In this document: piece by piece, positions 28,952 to 31,806 of the stretch | How the letters are laid out: each line of letters starts with the position of its first letter | Numbering within the stretch: the first letter of the stretch is position 1 | Assembly: GCA_964393895.1 (NCBI GenBank) | Contig: CAYMWP010000038.1 | Location: 1 to 31,806 of the forward strand | Reading direction: 5' to 3' | DNA: 31,806 bases | Origin: B4-G1 sp964393895 | GTDB lineage: Bacteria; Chloroflexota; Anaerolineae; B4-G1 | Program-made: the position numbers and the translations under genes | The notes under the pieces: generated by a model | What the model was told of the DNA's origin: nothing | What the model saw: only the letters and a program-made list of their open reading frames with translations | Databases searched by the model: none

Positions 28952-31806
28952 ATGGCAAAAGAACTGCTTCAAGAAATGGTGGAGGCGATCTCGTTCGACG
29001 ATCTCCCGCCGGCCTGGAATAGCTTTGACCTGGAGAGCTTTTCCCGCGACAAGCGGCTCTGGCGTGAGCAACAAGACGCCCTGCGCCACGCCCTCAGGGC
29101 GTTGCAACGCTACTACGATGAATGGTCCGACTACCGCCCGGGCGAGGCCGGCGCCAGCGCGGAGGCGCGCAAGGTCGAGTTTCTCAACTGGTACAGGCGC
29201 AACGGGCTGGACCCCGCCGATCTGGAGATCGTGCTCAAGAACCACACCATCAAGAACCGCGAGTTGATCGCGCTGCTGGGGGATTATTACCAACCGGCGC
29301 GGGAGGAAGCGCTTCAAGTTAGCACCCGGGTCTACTTTAGCTATCGCGACTTTATCAACCGCATGGGCTTTTGGATGGCCACCGGCAGCGGCAAGACCCT
29401 GGTCCTGATCAAACTGATCGAACTACTCCACCATCTCATCCAACTTGAGGAGATTCCGGCCCACGACATTCTGGTGCTGACCTACCGCGACGACCTGATC
29501 GACCAGCTCAAGGCCCACGTGCAGGAGTTCAACGCCGGGCACGCCGATCTCTCCATCCGGCTGTATTCGCTCAAGGATTACGCGCAGGTGAAGCGCGGCC
29601 CGCGCCCGCTGCCCGGCGAGCTGCCGGTCTTTATCTACCGCTCCGATAACCTGAGTGATGAGGCCGGGCAAAAGATCCTCGACTTTCGCAGTTACGAGAA
29701 CGAGGGTCGGTGGTACGTGCTCCTGGACGAGGCCCACAAGGGGGATTCGGAGGAGTCGAAACGCCAGCACATCTACTCCATCCTCGCCCGCAATGGCTTT
29801 CTGTTCAACTTTTCCGCCACTTTCACCGATGTGCACGACATAGCCACCACCGTCTACAACTTTAACCTGGCCGAATTCATCCGCGCCGGGTACGGCAAGC
29901 ACATCGCCGTGTTAGAGCAAGAGATCCGCGCCTTCCGCGACCAGGACGAAGACTATACCGACGAGGAAAAACAAAAGATCGTCCTCAAGTCTTTGCTGAT
30001 GCTGGCCTACGCGCAAGACTTTCAAAGTCTGACAGACTTTGCAAGTCTACAGTACCACAAGCCCCTGTTGGTGATGCTGGGCCACACCGTCAACACCGAT
30101 AAAGCGGACGTCAAGCTCTTCTTCCGCGAGTTGGTCAAGATCGGCAAAGGAGAGGTCGGGCCGGAGACCTGGCAGGCGGCCAAGGACGAGCTGTGGGACG
30201 AGCTGCGGCAGCGCCCGGCGTTCATGTTCGAGGAGGATGCCGTGTGCGTCCAAGAGCAACGCTTCCGGGCGCTCTCCCTGGATGACCTGCGCGAGTTGGT
30301 CTTTAACGAGCGCAGCCCGGGCGAGATCGAGGTCTTGAAGCGCCCGTCGAATCACAAAGAAGTGGCCTTCAAGCTCAAGACGGGCGAGCAGCCCTTCGCT
30401 CTGATCAAGATCGGTGACATATCTGGATGGCTGAAGGGAAACCTCGCCGGCTACGAGGTCAGCGAGACCTTCGAGGATGAGAGCTTTTTTGAGCGATTGG
30501 ACGAGCACGAATCGGACATCAACATTTTGATGGGTTCGCGTACTTTTTACGAGGGATGGGACTCGAACCGCCCCAACGTGATGAACTTTGTCAACATCGG
30601 GATGGGCACCGAGGCGCGCAAGTTCATCCTGCAATCGGTGGGGCGCGGGGTGCGCATCGAGCCGCTGCCGAACGCGCGGCGGCGGCTGCTCCCGCTCTCG
30701 AATGCGGGCCAGGTTGACCCGGCCACCTTTGCGCAGGTGAGTGAGCGAGGCGATCCCAGAGCATTGCCCATCGAGACGCTCTTTATCTTTGGCACCAACC
30801 GGAGCGCGCTGCACTTTGTCATCAACCATCTCGACCAGGTGCGGCGCAAAGAGGAGGCGCACACCCTCTCGCTGTCTCTCAACGAGCAGGCAGCCCAGCA
30901 CCGGCTGTTGATTCCGATCTTTCGGACCGCCGATCGCCTCCTGGTGGAGGAGAGGGAGCCCCCAAAGTTCGAAACAACAGCGGAGGAACGGGATCTGTTG
31001 GCGGCCTACGTCGAGGCCCTTGATGACCGCGTTCTCCTGGCCCGGTATGGTGGAGTCGAACCGAAAAAGATCGCCTGGCTGCGCCACGGTTTACAGCATG
31101 CCGACACCTATTTCAGAACCACAGGCAAAGCGGTAAAACACCTCGATCTCCTCACCCGTCGGGCCTTTGAGTACTTGGGCGTGGTACCCCAAGAGTTCGA
31201 ACGGCTGGAGGAACTTGAAGACGAAATTCAACACTTCCGGCGCATCAAGGTGACGCTGCGGGACATTTACGGCCTGCAACAAAAAATCGCCAAAGTCAAG
31301 GAATATCGGGGGCTTCGGGAGAAACTTGAGGCCCAATATGGGCAGCTATCGTTTGATGAATTCGAGCGGCAGAGACGACAGTTGAACCCGACCGCATTCT
31401 TTGAACATGACGGCCAGCGGATCAGAATCGAGTACATTGCTCAGCACTATTACATCCCCACGATCCTATCCGAAACCGAGCGGGCCGATTTTATCCGACA
31501 CGTCATCAAGGTCCCGAGCGAGGTAAATTTCGTCAAGGACTTGAACGATTACGTGGCCCAATCGACCAATCTTTTCGCTCAGTTCGACTGGTGGCTCTTT
31601 AGCAAGCTGGACGAGCACCTGGACAAAGTCTATCTCCCCTACTATGACCCCAAGGCAAACCGAATCCGAAAATTCAAGCCCGACTTTATCTTTTGGCTTC
31701 AGAAGGGCGCGGATTATTACATCGTGTTTATCGATCCCAAGGGCGCCGGACACACGGACTATGAGCACAAAGTCGACGGCTATCGGCATCTTTTCGAAGA
31801 CGAGAA
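28952..31806 (+). CDS. Type III restriction enzyme helicase/nuclease (Res subunit), 3' partial
   Basis: The frame is open to the window edge (951 codons). SF2 helicase motifs: Walker A ATGSGKT (T144-T149), DEAH at 259-262, and the type III motifs V/VI region 'YEGWDSNRPNVMNFVNIG...KFILQSVGRGVRIEP'. Near the end comes the PD-(D/E)xK nuclease: 'KFKPDFIFW' with D911, then 'FIDPKG' with D928 and K930. With Mod it would cut DNA bearing unmodified, oppositely oriented sites after ATP-dependent translocation or diffusion. It starts at the ATG 28952, 3 bp after the mod stop. A pair of 15-bp palindromes at 30016-30048 inserts a short repetitive peptide (DFQSLTDFASLQ) in frame. All catalytic motifs appear intact. 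Confidence 0.9.
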   Translation, partial: MAKELLQEMVEAISFDDLPPAWNSFDLESFSRDKRLWREQQDALRHALRALQRYYDEWSDYRPGEAGASAEARKVEFLNWYRRNGLDPADLEIVLKNHTIKNRELIALLGDYYQPAREEALQVSTRVYFSYRDFINRMGFWMATGSGKTLVLIKLIELLHHLIQLEEIPAHDILVLTYRDDLIDQLKAHVQEFNAGHADLSIRLYSLKDYAQVKRGPRPLPGELPVFIYRSDNLSDEAGQKILDFRSYENEGRWYVLLDEAHKGDSEESKRQHIYSILARNGFLFNFSATFTDVHDIATTVYNFNLAEFIRAGYGKHIAVLEQEIRAFRDQDEDYTDEEKQKIVLKSLLMLAYAQDFQSLTDFASLQYHKPLLVMLGHTVNTDKADVKLFFRELVKIGKGEVGPETWQAAKDELWDELRQRPAFMFEEDAVCVQEQRFRALSLDDLRELVFNERSPGEIEVLKRPSNHKEVAFKLKTGEQPFALIKIGDISGWLKGNLAGYEVSETFEDESFFERLDEHESDINILMGSRTFYEGWDSNRPNVMNFVNIGMGTEARKFILQSVGRGVRIEPLPNARRRLLPLSNAGQVDPATFAQVSERGDPRALPIETLFIFGTNRSALHFVINHLDQVRRKEEAHTLSLSLNEQAAQHRLLIPIFRTADRLLVEEREPPKFETTAEERDLLAAYVEALDDRVLLARYGGVEPKKIAWLRHGLQHADTYFRTTGKAVKHLDLLTRRAFEYLGVVPQEFERLEELEDEIQHFRRIKVTLRDIYGLQQKIAKVKEYRGLREKLEAQYGQLSFDEFERQRRQLNPTAFFEHDGQRIRIEYIAQHYYIPTILSETERADFIRHVIKVPSEVNFVKDLNDYVAQSTNLFAQFDWWLFSKLDEHLDKVYLPYYDPKANRIRKFKPDFIFWLQKGADYYIVFIDPKGAGHTDYEHKVDGYRHLFEDE
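30016..30048. repeat. Tandem short palindromes within the res gene
   Basis: AGACTTTCAAAGTCT (30016-30030) is a perfect 15-bp palindrome; after GAC, AGACTTTGCAAGTCT (30034-30048) is a near copy, itself palindromic (6-bp arms, 3-nt loop). The two units form an 18-bp period and stay in frame. Confidence 0.65.

Overview
The window is GC-rich and reads as a chromosome segment from a filamentous-type Chloroflexota bacterium (Anaerolineae/Caldilineae-like). This is an inference from gene content: very large BTAD- and MalT-type ATPase regulators, small exported proteins with a 'WWTVDGGG' core, secreted proteins ending in a [YF]LP[LI]VL tail, SUMF1-like lipoproteins, and a tail-fibre (S74) adhesin with a 15-residue head repeat. 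No rRNA, tRNA or CRISPR was seen.

Layout. 1-733 is the 3' part of an ATC-hydrolase-family gene. 734-1792 holds no convincing gene but has a pair of inverted repeats about 0.8 kb apart (900/1722). 1793-2272 is a DinB-fold protein. 2601-3427 (minus) carries a small conserved protein and a SnoaL-like lipoprotein, divergent from a 1260-residue BTAD/AAA/TPR regulator (3789-7571). 7645-7820 is a decayed tyrosine-recombinase tail. 8022-11120 (minus) is a tightly overlapping operon: beta-lactamase-fold lipoprotein, ABC ATPase, ABC-2 permease. 11249-12256 (minus) is a SUMF1-like gene preceded by a truncated LVIVD-repeat fragment, abutting the end of a rifampin-phosphotransferase-like dikinase (12262-14754) and its small partner (14769-15002). 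15088-17781 (minus) is a LuxR/MalT regulator. 17886-18623 (minus) is an isoprenylcysteine-methyltransferase-like gene broken by a 135-bp miniature element with a perfect 9-bp target duplication; a second large palindrome covers its start.

19073-25969 (plus) encodes cell-surface functions: an S74/YadA-head adhesin, a small exported protein, a membrane protein, a SUMF1-like lipoprotein and a beta-helix/glycoside-hydrolase fusion. 26381-31806 is a type III restriction-modification pair with a promoter; Mod has an AT-rich, apparently exchanged target-recognition domain and Res runs off the window.

The most interesting observation is a duplicated promoter architecture: heptamer TCACACG (or CCACACG), 4 bp, heptamer, 9 bp, -10 hexamer. 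It occurs upstream of the SnoaL-like lipoprotein (minus strand, 3568-3600, next to the BTAD regulator) and upstream of the surface adhesin (plus strand, 18871-18903). This is the geometry known for SARP/BTAD-family activator sites, so one BTAD regulator may control a cell-surface regulon spanning the window.
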